A DNA stretch of 64,000 nt from Bacillus_BU sp051233475 (GTDB lineage Bacteria; Bacillota; Bacilli; Bacillales; Cytobacillaceae). Both the position numbers and the translations under genes were made by a program. The stretch spans positions 1 through 64,000 of the forward strand of contig NZ_JBKFGH010000022.1 in NCBI RefSeq assembly GCF_051233475.1, read 5' to 3'. How positions within the stretch are numbered: position 1 is the first letter of the stretch; the number at the start of each line of letters is the position of its first letter. Under the pieces are notes generated by a model. The model was not told the origin of the DNA. It saw only the letters and a list, made by a program, of their open reading frames with translations, and did no database searches. Positions 34,429 to 43,614 of the stretch are shown piece by piece.

Positions 34429-36378
34429 TTATGAAGTTAAGTGTTTCAGCATTTTATTCCTCAAATAGAAATAGTAAATGATTTGAATGGTTAGGTAAAT
34501 TCCGGCAATGAGAAAGAAATGGAACAGTATATCCAGGTTATTCATAATCCCGCCAACATCCGTTGACAGGATAACCACGTAAAGGCCCGCCAATACTGTC
34601 CCGATCATGGTAGGTACAAAGAAGAGCATTAACAATTCACTTGAGATATTCTTTTTAACTTCCTTCAACGTCATCCCTATTTTATACAGCTTTTGATATT
34701 TCGCTTTTTCCTCCTCAATCTCTGAGAAAAGGTTTAAGTATAAAAGTATGAAAGTACCAAAGAAAAACATGATGCTAAGAAAGGTGGTCACAAAAAACAT
34801 GATGCCGCTTGAATTCCTGTTGTTGTGGTAATCATCAATCTTGGACGCTATGCGGAACAGCTCTTCTTCAGATGAAAACTCAGTGCGATGGTCATCAATT
34901 GGGGCTGTATTCCGATTATAGTTCACGAATTGTTCGCTTAACTTCTCTACGGCTCCGGCTGTTGCCTTCCAGTTGTACACATTGATTAAATGAAGATTGG
35001 ATTCATACCCATTTAAGATGGAGGCCAAATAGTCAAATTCATTTTGATTTACTACGATAAATTCATTCGTATTTGGCAGTAGGTTAATGGTTTTTTGAAA
35101 CACTTTCTCCTTAAATAGATAGCTAGCCTTTTCGTTATTAATTGATAGTTCGAGAGATTGATTAATTTCAACATCTCCATATTCTGGCTCGATGTTTAAA
35201 TAGACGAGATATTCCTTACCTTGCAATTTCACTTGGCCCGAAGTTAATTTGTTGAAATCGGTAAGTGACATGAAATAATAGGGTTGAACCCCCTCAACAT
35301 TTGGTTGCTTTTCATAGTGCGTAAAAATCGGAATGACAAAATGCTCTTTAATAGGATGATCCTGTTGGTCCAGAACAGCATAAAGCTCATCTTCAGACAG
35401 ATTATTTTTTGTTTCAGTCTGATAAAAGGCAACATCATAAGGATTATTGCTTACGGCATCCGTTTCGGAAGACTTATAGAACGTAAGCAACAAAGTGCTG
35501 TAAAAGATTGTAATCATCGTCATGACAGAAACGAGCATAAAAATCGACGTAAGCTGTTTAAACTTGTATTCAAGGCTGGTTAAGAATAACATCGTGCGAA
35601 AATACAATCCGGGGATATTTTTTGCGGCCTTGATCAATAAACTACTAAACTGGATCAGTGATATGTACAAACCCAATAAAACTCCAATGGTCCATAACAG
35701 CAATAATTCTCCAGATGAATCTTTATAAGTAACATACAGGCTTAGCAAAGATCCAACCATTATGACCCAACCGAAAAACCCGAGGATTGGACTTCTCATC
35801 TTGACCGTTTCGGAAACCCTGTTACTCTTCATGCTGATGATTACGCTGCTTTCAAGCGTAAGAAATAGCGATTTCCCAACCGCAAATAAAAAAACAACCA
35901 GAAAAGCCCCAAGTGAGTACATAAACATTTTTCCGTTTAAATGGAACGAAACGTCCTGAAGCCCAACACGGCTCATTAACAACATGAAAAATAATCTCGA
36001 GAAAACAGTTCCCGCCAGCAAGCCAGATACGATCGAAGCAACAGCAATTACCCCATTTTCGAAAACGAGTAGTCTAGTAATATCGCGCTTGGACATACCC
36101 AATGTCATGAAAAGCCCGAACTCACTTCTTCTTCTTTTCATAAAAACATTATGGGCATAGCTAATGAAAAAGATGGTAAATACAATCAGGGCAACTCCCG
36201 GAACCGACAAGGCATCCTGGATTCCGTCCAGCTTCTTTGCCTTCTCAATCTGGTTATTAAAATATACGGTTGAGAACATAAAGAAAAACATGACAGCAAA
36301 ACTGTTGCACAAATAGTAAAAGATGTACTTTTTATATTGAACCTTGGCCATCTTCCAAATGACTTGATTAAATGTCAT
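34429..36378 (-). CDS. BceB/YxdM-type ABC transporter permease
   Basis: 649 aa, ten predicted helices (1+3+3+3 pattern) with one large extracellular domain (about 310-520), the hallmark of Bacillus peptide-antibiotic detoxification permeases. The start MTFNQVIWKMAKVQYKKYIF is family-typical. It overlaps the ATPase gene by 11 bases and has GGGGG upstream. With the two-component genes upstream it makes a complete Bce-type module that senses and removes cell-wall-active peptides. Confidence 0.9.
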   Translation of the reverse strand: MTFNQVIWKMAKVQYKKYIFYYLCNSFAVMFFFMFSTVYFNNQIEKAKKLDGIQDALSVPGVALIVFTIFFISYAHNVFMKRRRSEFGLFMTLGMSKRDITRLLVFENGVIAVASIVSGLLAGTVFSRLFFMLLMSRVGLQDVSFHLNGKMFMYSLGAFLVVFLFAVGKSLFLTLESSVIISMKSNRVSETVKMRSPILGFFGWVIMVGSLLSLYVTYKDSSGELLLLWTIGVLLGLYISLIQFSSLLIKAAKNIPGLYFRTMLFLTSLEYKFKQLTSIFMLVSVMTMITIFYSTLLLTFYKSSETDAVSNNPYDVAFYQTETKNNLSEDELYAVLDQQDHPIKEHFVIPIFTHYEKQPNVEGVQPYYFMSLTDFNKLTSGQVKLQGKEYLVYLNIEPEYGDVEINQSLELSINNEKASYLFKEKVFQKTINLLPNTNEFIVVNQNEFDYLASILNGYESNLHLINVYNWKATAGAVEKLSEQFVNYNRNTAPIDDHRTEFSSEEELFRIASKIDDYHNNRNSSGIMFFVTTFLSIMFFFGTFILLYLNLFSEIEEEKAKYQKLYKIGMTLKEVKKNISSELLMLFFVPTMIGTVLAGLYVVILSTDVGGIMNNLDILFHFFLIAGIYLTIQIIYYFYLRNKMLKHLTS

Positions 36379-37132
36379 AGGATTTCCCCCCTAAGACAGC
36401 CAGGTTATCCATGATTTGATTCAGAAACTCCTTCCTGCTCCCTTTTTTGACAATGGTAGAGTGGATGAGGCCGTCTTTGATAAAAACAACCTTCTGACAA
36501 TAGCTAGCGGCGAAGACATCGTGCGTAACAAGAAGTACCGTTGTCGAAAGTTCATTAACGATTTTTTCAAAACATTCCATGATGACCGCGGATGATTTAG
36601 AATCTAAATTCCCAGTGGGTTCATCAGCAAAAAGAATCGCAGGTTCATTCACCAATGCCCTGCTAACGGCCGTTCGCTGCTGCTGGCCACCGGAAATCGT
36701 ATATGGATACTTAGACAAGATGGGATCAATTTCAAAAAGATTCGCCAGATATTCAAGCTTTCCTTCCATTTCAGCCGCATTTTTCCTCTCGAGGACCATC
36801 GGAAGCAGGATATTTTCTTTAACGGTTAAGCTATCTAACAAATTGAAATCCTGAAACACAAACCCTAGCTTTTTCCGGCGAAAAATAGCAAGGTCATCTC
36901 CTTTCATCTCGCATATTTTCTGGCCTGAGATAATGACATCCCCTGAGGTTGGCTGATCAATCCCGCTCAACACATTTAGCAGTGTAGTTTTTCCGCTGCC
37001 GGAAGGTCCCATAACCGCTATAAACTCTCCTTCTTTAACGGACAGGCTTACCCCGCCCAAAGCTGTGGTCGATCCTTCCCCAATTGTCCCTCCGTAAATT
37101 TTCACGATATTTTTCACATCCAAAATAACCAT
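36368..37132 (-). CDS. BceA/YxdL-type ABC transporter ATPase
   Basis: 254 aa. Walker A GPSGSGKTT near 42-50, signature SGGQQQR, Walker B ILFADEPTG and His switch VTHDVF. GGGGAGG precedes the ATG. Directly upstream of and overlapping the permease gene. Together they free cell-wall precursors from antimicrobial peptides and pass the flux signal to the kinase. Confidence 0.93.
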   Translation of the reverse strand: MVILDVKNIVKIYGGTIGEGSTTALGGVSLSVKEGEFIAVMGPSGSGKTTLLNVLSGIDQPTSGDVIISGQKICEMKGDDLAIFRRKKLGFVFQDFNLLDSLTVKENILLPMVLERKNAAEMEGKLEYLANLFEIDPILSKYPYTISGGQQQRTAVSRALVNEPAILFADEPTGNLDSKSSAVIMECFEKIVNELSTTVLLVTHDVFAASYCQKVVFIKDGLIHSTIVKKGSRKEFLNQIMDNLAVLGGKSYDI

Positions 37133-37206
37133 TGGTTTTCCTCCCCGTTTCGCAATACTATCATTTTAAGAGACATAAAGAATTGCAACCATCGCAAACG
37201 CTAAAA

Positions 37207-37230
37207 ATACCTTACATTTTTGTAAGGTAT
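37207..37230. promoter_or_regulatory. Perfect inverted repeat between the kinase and ABC genes
   Basis: ATACCTTACA-TTTT-TGTAAGGTAT. On the minus strand a T-run follows, so it may end the regulator-kinase transcript. Its place upstream of the ABC genes also fits the response-regulator operator typical of Bce modules. I cannot decide between the two. Confidence 0.65.
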
Positions 37231-37252
37231 CATGACTATGGTTAAAATGGAT

Positions 37253-38284
37253 TTAGGAGCGGGTTATTTGGGTTCCCGCCAACCACCGGATTGTCACAGC
37301 AGTACCTTTAAATGGCTCGGATTGAATATTGATAGTCGCCCCGAGCTTGTCGGCAATTTTTTTGCTTAGGTACAACCCAATCCCAGTGGAGTTCGAGAAT
37401 GTCCTTCCGTTTTCGCCAGTAAAAAAGGGCTGAAAGACTCGCTCAAGATCATAGGCAGGTATGCCAACACCTTCATCCTTGATGGTTAAGCTGATATGTT
37501 TGCCATTTGTCTCAATTTGAAAGATAAGCTTTTTGTTCCCAGCTATCGGGCCGGAATATTTTATCGCATTTGAAATGATCTGAACCAACAGAATTTCGTT
37601 CCACTTTGGATCTGTGATAATAAAGGCATTCTCGCCTTTGAATTCAATAGAAGGATAGATTGACTGATAGATACATTCTTTCTTTCTATCGTTTATCAAT
37701 TTTCGTAATATTGGGAGTAAATCTACTGACCGTACCTCAAGGTCATTTTCAAAACTCTCCATTCTAATCATCGTAAGACCTTGCTGGATGTATGTATGAA
37801 GTCGATTATTTTCATGCTTAATTTTCTCGAAAATTTCGGCTGCTTCGTTTGTTTTTTCCTCGTTATTTATGATGAGCTCAATCACAGACACAGGTGTTTT
37901 TAAATGGTGCATCCAGTGGGATAGAAAGTAGAGTCTCTCTTTATTATTTTCCTTCAATTCGTTGTTTTTTCGGGTGTATTCTTCTGTCATTTTATATATT
38001 ATTTGCTGGAACGCCCTCTGTTCTTCCGTATGCGGCTGGAACTCCGCACCTTGATTCTTTAATATAAGTGCAATTGCCCGATTTGTGGGGTAGTAACGAA
38101 TCCAGTCAATGGCGAGGGATACAATTAATAAAAAAACGCCAATCGACACGGGATAGAAAATCTCTGTATTCGCAGGTTCATTGAGATGGTAAAAGGTTAT
38201 GATAGAGGCCATACTTGCCAAGTACAGCATGATGTTAAGGAATCTGTCTTTTATAAACCTCGTAAAGATCTCTTTTAACATCAT
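37253..38284 (-). CDS. BceS/YxdK-type intramembrane-sensing histidine kinase
   Basis: 343 aa. Two N-terminal helices with almost no external loop, so it has no sensor domain of its own and relies on the BceAB transporter. The phosphoacceptor segment SHWMHHLKTPVSV (His about 126) is followed by the ATPase domain with N-box, DEGVGIP, and TGIGLYLSKKIAD. Its ATG overlaps the regulator stop codon (TGATG), showing coupling. Confidence 0.93.
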   Translation of the reverse strand: MMLKEIFTRFIKDRFLNIMLYLASMASIITFYHLNEPANTEIFYPVSIGVFLLIVSLAIDWIRYYPTNRAIALILKNQGAEFQPHTEEQRAFQQIIYKMTEEYTRKNNELKENNKERLYFLSHWMHHLKTPVSVIELIINNEEKTNEAAEIFEKIKHENNRLHTYIQQGLTMIRMESFENDLEVRSVDLLPILRKLINDRKKECIYQSIYPSIEFKGENAFIITDPKWNEILLVQIISNAIKYSGPIAGNKKLIFQIETNGKHISLTIKDEGVGIPAYDLERVFQPFFTGENGRTFSNSTGIGLYLSKKIADKLGATINIQSEPFKGTAVTIRWLAGTQITRS

Positions 38285-38982
38285 CAATCCCTCATCGTAA
38301 CAGAATCATATAACCTGTACCCTACTCCTCTTTTACTTTTCACCACATGATTTGCCCCCAGTTCCAACAGTAAATGCCTAATCCTAGTCATATTAACCGT
38401 AAGTGTATTATCATCAATAAATGTGACTGAATCCCATACTTCTTCTATCAGCTCTTCTCTAGATACAAACTCACCATCATGCTCCATTAATTTCTTCATC
38501 AGTTTATATTCGTTTTTCGAAAGTTCAACCTGATTCCCGCCATAGGTTAAGGTAAGAGTCTTGGCATCTATACAAAGGGAACCTACACACAAGGTATTCG
38601 TTTCCTTTACTGAGTACTCTCCGTAAACTCTCCTGATAGTGGCTTTTACTTTCGACTGCAGCATCTCAAAAGTAAATGGCTTCGTAATATAATCATCTGC
38701 CCCGAGCTCTATAGCCATAATTTGATCCGTCTCGTGGCTTCTCGCTGACATCATCAGAATCGGTACATTAGACTGCTTTCGAAAACTCCTGCACAAATAA
38801 TATCCATCGTAGTAAGGCAAAGTAATATCCAGCAGTACAAGGTCAGGATTTGAATGAGCAAATTTTTCCTCGATATTTGAAAAATGATCTGGAAGATGCA
38901 CTTCATACCCGTACCGTTCCAGATTTTCCTTAATTAATTCACAAAGCTGGGGATCATCCTCAATAAGCAATATTTTGTACAC
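38284..38982 (-). CDS. BceR/YxdJ-type response regulator (OmpR family)
   Basis: 232 aa, GTG start with GGGAG upstream. The receiver domain has the acidic pair EDD (8-10), phosphoacceptor Asp52 (LLDITLP) and Lys in KPF; the C-terminal winged helix ends with RGVGYRLYD. It should activate the downstream bceAB-like genes when the transporter works on an antimicrobial peptide. Confidence 0.93.
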   Translation of the reverse strand: MYKILLIEDDPQLCELIKENLERYGYEVHLPDHFSNIEEKFAHSNPDLVLLDITLPYYDGYYLCRSFRKQSNVPILMMSARSHETDQIMAIELGADDYITKPFTFEMLQSKVKATIRRVYGEYSVKETNTLCVGSLCIDAKTLTLTYGGNQVELSKNEYKLMKKLMEHDGEFVSREELIEEVWDSVTFIDDNTLTVNMTRIRHLLLELGANHVVKSKRGVGYRLYDSVTMRD

Positions 38983-39047
38983 GTCCGGTTCTCCCTTTTA
39001 AACTTATTCAATTCAAGTATAAATTGTAAAAGACATTAAATCATACT

Positions 39048-39389
39048 CTACTCTTTTTCTGTGATATTTTGTTTGATTGTCTTTCCATTTCTGACCTTCG
39101 CCCATTGTTCGACCTTGTTCTTTTTGTTCAAATAAAATAGGTATTCAATATTGCTTTCTTTACCATCTTCTAATGGTTTCACAAGATACGTTCTCGTTGC
39201 TGCCCACCATGCATCGTGTGACTGTCTATCTACCACTATAATATCAAAACCTAATTTCGTCTCGATTTGTTGAACTTCCTTGTATCTGTCAACCGACTGC
39301 CATGCGATTAATCCGACCACCACTAGAAGTACCATTCCTATGCCGACAAACTTGAACCATTTTGAATTATCCCTTCTAATTTCCGCCAC
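39048..39389 (-). CDS. Membrane-anchored hypothetical protein
   Basis: 113 aa, GTG start with GAGG 8 bases upstream. One N-terminal helix (about 12-30) with an extracytoplasmic domain rich in aromatic and charged residues (DRQSHDAWWAATRTYLVKPL). No family recognised. It lies directly upstream of the Bce-type regulator, same strand, gap 65 bases. Confidence 0.55.
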   Translation of the reverse strand: MAEIRRDNSKWFKFVGIGMVLLVVVGLIAWQSVDRYKEVQQIETKLGFDIIVVDRQSHDAWWAATRTYLVKPLEDGKESNIEYLFYLNKKNKVEQWAKVRNGKTIKQNITEKE

Positions 39390-39544
39390 TTTACCCGCCT
39401 CTTTTTTTCTATATTTAATCCAACACTTAAGTTCTCACAATGTAACATAAATTAATAATTCACAAAGTTTGCACGCCCCATTAGTGGAACAAGAAAAGGG
39501 AACTGCCATAGCACCCCCTTTTTCTTAACTCATGTACCCGATAG

Positions 39545-39841
39545 TTAATAATTAACCATGATAATAATCCCATAAAAGAAAACAGCTATAGGAAAAATAA
39601 TAAAAATCCAATTAAAAAGTTGTAAAACTATTAACAAAAAAATTTTCTTTTTTCCTTCTAACTTTCTTATGTATATAAAGGAAATCAAACCAATTACAGG
39701 TGTAAATAAACCAGTTACACCGTAATTCGGCTCAGATGCATCTATTAACTCTTCAATTAAAAAGGCAGAGAAAATTAAATTGATAACTAATAAAAACAAT
39801 GGAATCAATAGATTCACTTTTTTCATTGTTGTATCAGCCAA
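39545..39841 (-). CDS. Small three-helix membrane protein
   Basis: 98 aa, TTG start with GGAGG 9 bases upstream. Helices about 9-27, 38-58 and 65-95. No family recognised; of the same kind as the small membrane proteins at 20.4-21.3 kb. Confidence 0.55.
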   Translation of the reverse strand: MADTTMKKVNLLIPLFLLVINLIFSAFLIEELIDASEPNYGVTGLFTPVIGLISFIYIRKLEGKKKIFLLIVLQLFNWIFIIFPIAVFFYGIIIMVNY

Positions 39842-40083
39842 TTAAAACAACCTCCATTTTCTAGCTTTATAAAATTAACCTGACTAATAAATCCACATCC
39901 TTAAAATAACAATTTCTAGATTCAACTAGATATACCTGCTTCTTCACCCCTGTTCTGTTAGTACAAAAAGAAAAAGCTGACGTAATGACAGCTCTTGTTC
40001 GCATCTTAGACCTAGTAACCTAATAGGAATAAATTACATATGGGAAACAGCAAAGAGAATAGATATAGTTATAAAACCGACAA

Positions 40084-40305
40084 TTAGTAAGCTATACAGG
40101 CATTCCTAAATATTTTCTCATTTTGTCCCCCCAATGGAAACAGAATAATCATTAGTCCTCCACCTACAAATCCATTATATGACTCTTTCCAATCATATCC
40201 ATTGTTATTGTTTGTAAATATTTTGAATTTCCCTTTTAAACATCCTGATCCGAATAAGTCCATTTATTCAAAATCTGTCCCATAAATTTCAACATAAATA
40301 TCCAT
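40084..40305 (-). pseudogene. Remnant of a small membrane protein gene
   Basis: One minus-strand frame gives DIYVEIYGTDFE, a TAA at 40264-40266, then MDLFGSGCLKGKFKIFTNNN, and finally FVGGGLMIILFPLGG with one short helix. The interrupted frame and lack of an SD near the ATG indicate decay. Family unknown. The other parts of the 39842-40454 gap show nothing more. Confidence 0.4.
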
Positions 40306-40454
40306 TTAATTTATAAATGAGTTCCTCCACAATCTAGCTTATAACAAAATAAGCGCATCTCTTGTTTGAGAAATGCGCCAGATTACGAAGGATCATTTAA
40401 TTGAAATTAACCCTATTAATTTTCAAATAGAAAAAATAATATGTCATGAAAAAA

Positions 40455-40604
40455 CTATTCTCGAATTAGTTTTTCAAAAATTATCTCATATAACGTTGGT
40501 TTGCCATGTCCATTATATTCCATTGGCAGGACTTGTACCAATCTCCAGCCTTCAGCAGAATAAAATCCTCCTAACGAAGTCTCTACATATTCATATTCAT
40601 CCAA
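40455..40604 (-). pseudogene. DUF4177-like fragment
   Basis: 49 codons read EYEYVETSLGGFYSAEGWRL, then VQVLPMEYNGHGKPTLYEII and FEKLIRE. The EGWRLVQV and YEIIFE ends match my memory of DUF4177, but the usual helix between the two strands is missing and there is no SD, only a TTG after a stop. Probably an internally deleted relic, 26 bases downstream of the methyltransferase stop. Confidence 0.5.
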
Positions 40605-40630
40605 ATACTATTTTTATGTAACTGTAATGA

Positions 40631-41257
40631 TTATTCTTTTTGACATTTTACCATTATGAATTTAAATGGAGGTTTATTTTCCATATTCTTATGTGGCTCA
40701 TTAATCTCTGAAAATTCTATTAGTCCATATTTCCCAAATTCTTGTTTGATCGAGTCAGAATCATAAAAAAACATTTTGACCCCGTCCTTTGTCTCGAAAT
40801 AGTCTTTACCCAGTTGTTTGCCCTTTCCGAACATTGGGGCTTCTTTTGAAATAGTAGTAAAAATCATATATCCGTTTGGTTTTAACTGATTATAGCAATC
40901 ATTAATAAACTTATCTCTCTCACGATTATTTAATAAGTGAATAAGTGCATAACAAAATATTCCGTCATAAAGTTTGTTATCAAAAGGCATATCCGTTACT
41001 GAACCATGAAAAATACTCATATTAAGCCCATTTTCCCTTGCCAAATCAATCGCTGTTTTTGAAATCTCAATTCCTGTAACATTTATTCCGTTATCAATAA
41101 AAATCTTTGCGTTTCTACCATATCCCATACCAGGGATCAATATATCCTTAACTTTCTTTTCAAGGAAAAAGTCTTTTGTCAAGATTGCTGAATCTGAAGG
41201 TTCAAATCCCCACATCATTTGATTTTCTATAAAACTTGATTCCCAGAATTCTGTCAT
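40631..41257 (-). CDS. SAM-dependent methyltransferase (TehB/thiopurine type)
   Basis: 208 aa. Start MTEFWESSFIENQMMWGFEP is typical of small Rossmann methyltransferases of the thiopurine/tellurite group; SAM site ILIPGMGYGRNAKIF (about 40-54), followed by GIEISKTAID. ATG at 41257 with AAGGAG 8 bases upstream. Lies 57 bases after a TetR gene, same strand, so the two may be co-expressed. The substrate is not known. Confidence 0.85.
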   Translation of the reverse strand: MTEFWESSFIENQMMWGFEPSDSAILTKDFFLEKKVKDILIPGMGYGRNAKIFIDNGINVTGIEISKTAIDLARENGLNMSIFHGSVTDMPFDNKLYDGIFCYALIHLLNNRERDKFINDCYNQLKPNGYMIFTTISKEAPMFGKGKQLGKDYFETKDGVKMFFYDSDSIKQEFGKYGLIEFSEINEPHKNMENKPPFKFIMVKCQKE

Positions 41258-41314
41258 AGCTCTAGCTCCTTCATATATCATTTTAAGTTTCCGTTATGTG
41301 TGTGTTTGTTTTTC

Positions 41315-41884
41315 CTATTGGTTGATAGGCTCAAAATCATTTCCATACATAATAAATGGGACAAGTGATTTGATAAATTCCTCCGGTGGTATCCCTCTAT
41401 TTCTTCCCCATTCTACAGATGCACCGTAGATTCCCCAACTTAACATGACAGCTATTCTCTTTAGCGCTTGGTCTTCATCTATTGAACGTCTTTTTACCAA
41501 CATTTTGTAAAAAATAATTTCCAGTTGTTCCCTTATAATGCGAGCTATCGTGTCTTCGTACCCCCTATGGCAACGATTGGATAAGGATTTTTGAAAATTC
41601 GTAATGGCTATAAAGATCCTTACGATCACTACTTCATTTAGTTCGTTTTGCTCAACCTTGTCAGAATTCAAATTGATCAACAGGACCTCTGATAATACTT
41701 TTTCTAATAAGTCAAATTTATCGTCGAAATGATAGTAAAACGTCGCACGGTTGACCATAGCCTCAGTTGTAATATCCTTAATGGTAATATCCTTGAATTC
41801 TTTTTTTCTTGAAAGTTCAATAAAAGAATCCATGATTAATTTACGTGTCCGAAGAATTCGGGGGTCCGTTTTTTCTTGAGTCAT
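41315..41884 (-). CDS. TetR/AcrR family regulator
   Basis: 189 aa. HTH in ITIKDITTEAMVNRATFYYHFDDKFDLLEKV; C-terminal TetR_C-like domain follows. GGAGGG precedes the ATG. Divergent from the FrnE-like/YdhR-like operon with a 192-base spacer that holds a TACAAT-GCA-ATTGTA palindrome; likely the repressor of both directions. Confidence 0.9.
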   Translation of the reverse strand: MTQEKTDPRILRTRKLIMDSFIELSRKKEFKDITIKDITTEAMVNRATFYYHFDDKFDLLEKVLSEVLLINLNSDKVEQNELNEVVIVRIFIAITNFQKSLSNRCHRGYEDTIARIIREQLEIIFYKMLVKRRSIDEDQALKRIAVMLSWGIYGASVEWGRNRGIPPEEFIKSLVPFIMYGNDFEPINQ

Positions 41885-41980
41885 TCAAAAGTCCCTCCAA
41901 CTTTTTAGACAATTATTTAAATATGTTGTATATACGATAAATCCAATAAACTATCGGTATTAGTGTTTTTCATTAAGTAA

Positions 41981-41995
41981 TACAATGCAATTGTA
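41981..41995. promoter_or_regulatory. Candidate TetR operator in divergent spacer
   Basis: Perfect palindrome TACAAT-GCA-ATTGTA; a related half, GTTGTATATAC, lies near 41929. Midway between tetR (-) and the FrnE-like gene (+). Confidence 0.55.
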
Positions 41996-42076
41996 CAACA
42001 AATATTAAATCAAATCTAAATGGGCTGCTCTTTATGGGTGCACTTCATTTAACAAACATTAAGGTGGTGTTTTGAT

Positions 42077-43009
42077 ATGAATGAAAATAATAAAATGATA
42101 TGTGATTTAGAAACAGGAGTTTGTGGTGTAGTTGGAGAGGAAGAAATGAAGATCATTGATATCAATCAGCCAAAGAAAACTGTTGATTTATATTATGTGA
42201 CAGACCCTATATGCTCACATTGCTGGGCACTCGAACCAGTTCTTCGCCGTTTTGTCGAGCAGTATAGCCACTATTTCAACTTTCATACGGTCATGGGTGG
42301 TCTGCTGGAAAAATGGCATGATGGACCAATTGATCCTGCAAACGGAATATATAAACCTGCGGACGTTGCTGGTCATTGGAGAGAAGTTGGTGAATATTCC
42401 CGCATGCCAATTGATGGGACGCTCATGATTGATAACCCCGTTCAATCATCCTATCCTCCTTCACGTGTATTTAAAGTGATTCAAAAAAATCAAAATGACG
42501 CATTAGCCTATGAATATTTACGGCGTTCAAGAGAAGCTCTTTTCGCATTTAATCATAATGTTTCAGAAAAAACCATTTTGATCGACATTGTAAATAATCT
42601 TGGACTTGATGGAAAAGCAATTGTAGATGAAGCTGAACAACCGATAGGACAGCAGTTATTAAATGAGGATTTTAAGCTTGTCGCAAACCTCGGTGTTCGA
42701 GGGTTCCCAACCATTATCATCGTGAACCAAGAAAATAAAGGTGTAAAAATTGTTGGTGCACGCCCTTTAGAAAACTATGTTGCTGGACTAAAGCAAGCTC
42801 TAAATGTAGAAGAGCTGCAACCAAAACAACCACCATCCCTTTCTAATTTGCTAGAAAAAGAAAAACTTCTGTTTTCAAAAGAAATTGAAGTGATGTATGA
42901 TGTTGAAAAATCGGAGATTAACAACTTCATTGGCAAAGAACTTTCACCAAATCGTTATCAAGTGAAAGAAATTCTAGGAGAAATGTATTATACAACTAAT
43001 ACAAAATAA
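42077..43009 (+). CDS. DsbA-family thioredoxin-fold protein (FrnE/SpxH-like)
   Basis: 310 aa. Redox site CSHC in DPICSHCWALEP near residue 53, then a long helical insertion and a cis-Pro region RGFPTIII. The fold is of the DsbA/FrnE type; FrnE-like and SpxH/YjbH proteins act on thiol stress in the cytosol. No signal peptide. An N-terminal CDLETGVCG segment adds two Cys. AAGGTGG lies upstream. It is in an operon with the YdhR-like gene, probably under the divergent TetR. Confidence 0.85.
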   Translation: MNENNKMICDLETGVCGVVGEEEMKIIDINQPKKTVDLYYVTDPICSHCWALEPVLRRFVEQYSHYFNFHTVMGGLLEKWHDGPIDPANGIYKPADVAGHWREVGEYSRMPIDGTLMIDNPVQSSYPPSRVFKVIQKNQNDALAYEYLRRSREALFAFNHNVSEKTILIDIVNNLGLDGKAIVDEAEQPIGQQLLNEDFKLVANLGVRGFPTIIIVNQENKGVKIVGARPLENYVAGLKQALNVEELQPKQPPSLSNLLEKEKLLFSKEIEVMYDVEKSEINNFIGKELSPNRYQVKEILGEMYYTTNTK

Positions 43010-43021
43010 GGGAGAATGACA

Positions 43022-43327
43022 ATGGCATACTTATTACAAGTTGATTTCAAAATGAATGGACCTTTCGGGGATGAAATGGCTGAGGCGTTTTCTGATCTAG
43101 CGAAAAGCATTAATGAAGAAGTTGGTTTCAAATGGAAAATCTGGACAGAAAATCCTGAAACAAAAGAATCAGGTGGAATTTATATTTTCGAAACAAAAGA
43201 AACAGCTGAAAAGTATTTAAATATGCATTCTAAAAGATTAGCTGGATTTGGTATAACCAATATAAACGCAAAAATCTTTTTCATCAATTCTAAACTTACT
43301 GAGATTAATAAAGGTCCAGTCAAATAA
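43022..43327 (+). CDS. YdhR-like monooxygenase-fold protein
   Basis: 101 aa, ATG at 43022 with GGGAG 7 bases upstream. Ferredoxin-like dimeric alpha-beta barrel: YLLQVDFKMNGPFGDEM, SINEEVGFKWKIWTENPET, GGIYIFETKETAEKYL. Such proteins are putative cofactor-free monooxygenases acting on small aromatic or quinone compounds. Second gene of the operon, pointing to detoxification of a thiol-reactive compound (inference). Confidence 0.82.
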   Translation: MAYLLQVDFKMNGPFGDEMAEAFSDLAKSINEEVGFKWKIWTENPETKESGGIYIFETKETAEKYLNMHSKRLAGFGITNINAKIFFINSKLTEINKGPVK

Positions 43328-43558
43328 ATAAAAAAACTGTAATCATGGGGACGGTTCTTTTGCGCACCCATTATTTACCAATAGGAACCCTGACTCATTC
43401 AACAACCCTTATTTTAAGCGTTATATCGCAAATTTCCAACCAAGTTCTCGTCAAAGCCTCGTTCGTAGAAACCCCTAATCAAAATCAATATTTTTAAAGT
43501 TTAAATTAAATATATTAATAATAACTTATTTTATTTTTAATTTTATTGATTTATCTAT

Positions 43559-43586
43559 TTGATTTTTAAATCAACTGATGTATGAT
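43559..43586 (+). promoter_or_regulatory. Promoter with overlapping palindrome for the DUF2089 operon
   Basis: Palindrome TTGATTT-TT-AAATCAA at 43559-43574; its first six bases plus TATGAT (43581-43586) at 16-base spacing make a possible SigA promoter. The zinc-ribbon/HTH protein encoded first may bind here (inference). Between 43328 and 43558 I see an AT-rich gap with a GGGGACGGTTCTTTTGCG segment that resembles a repeat fragment. Confidence 0.45.
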
Positions 43587-43614
43587 TGGATTATAAATAA
43601 TGAAGGAGGTAATT

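Noticed and set aside
40373..40621. 82-codon plus-strand frame
   Set aside because: It is the complement of the DUF4177-like fragment, which has the better protein match.
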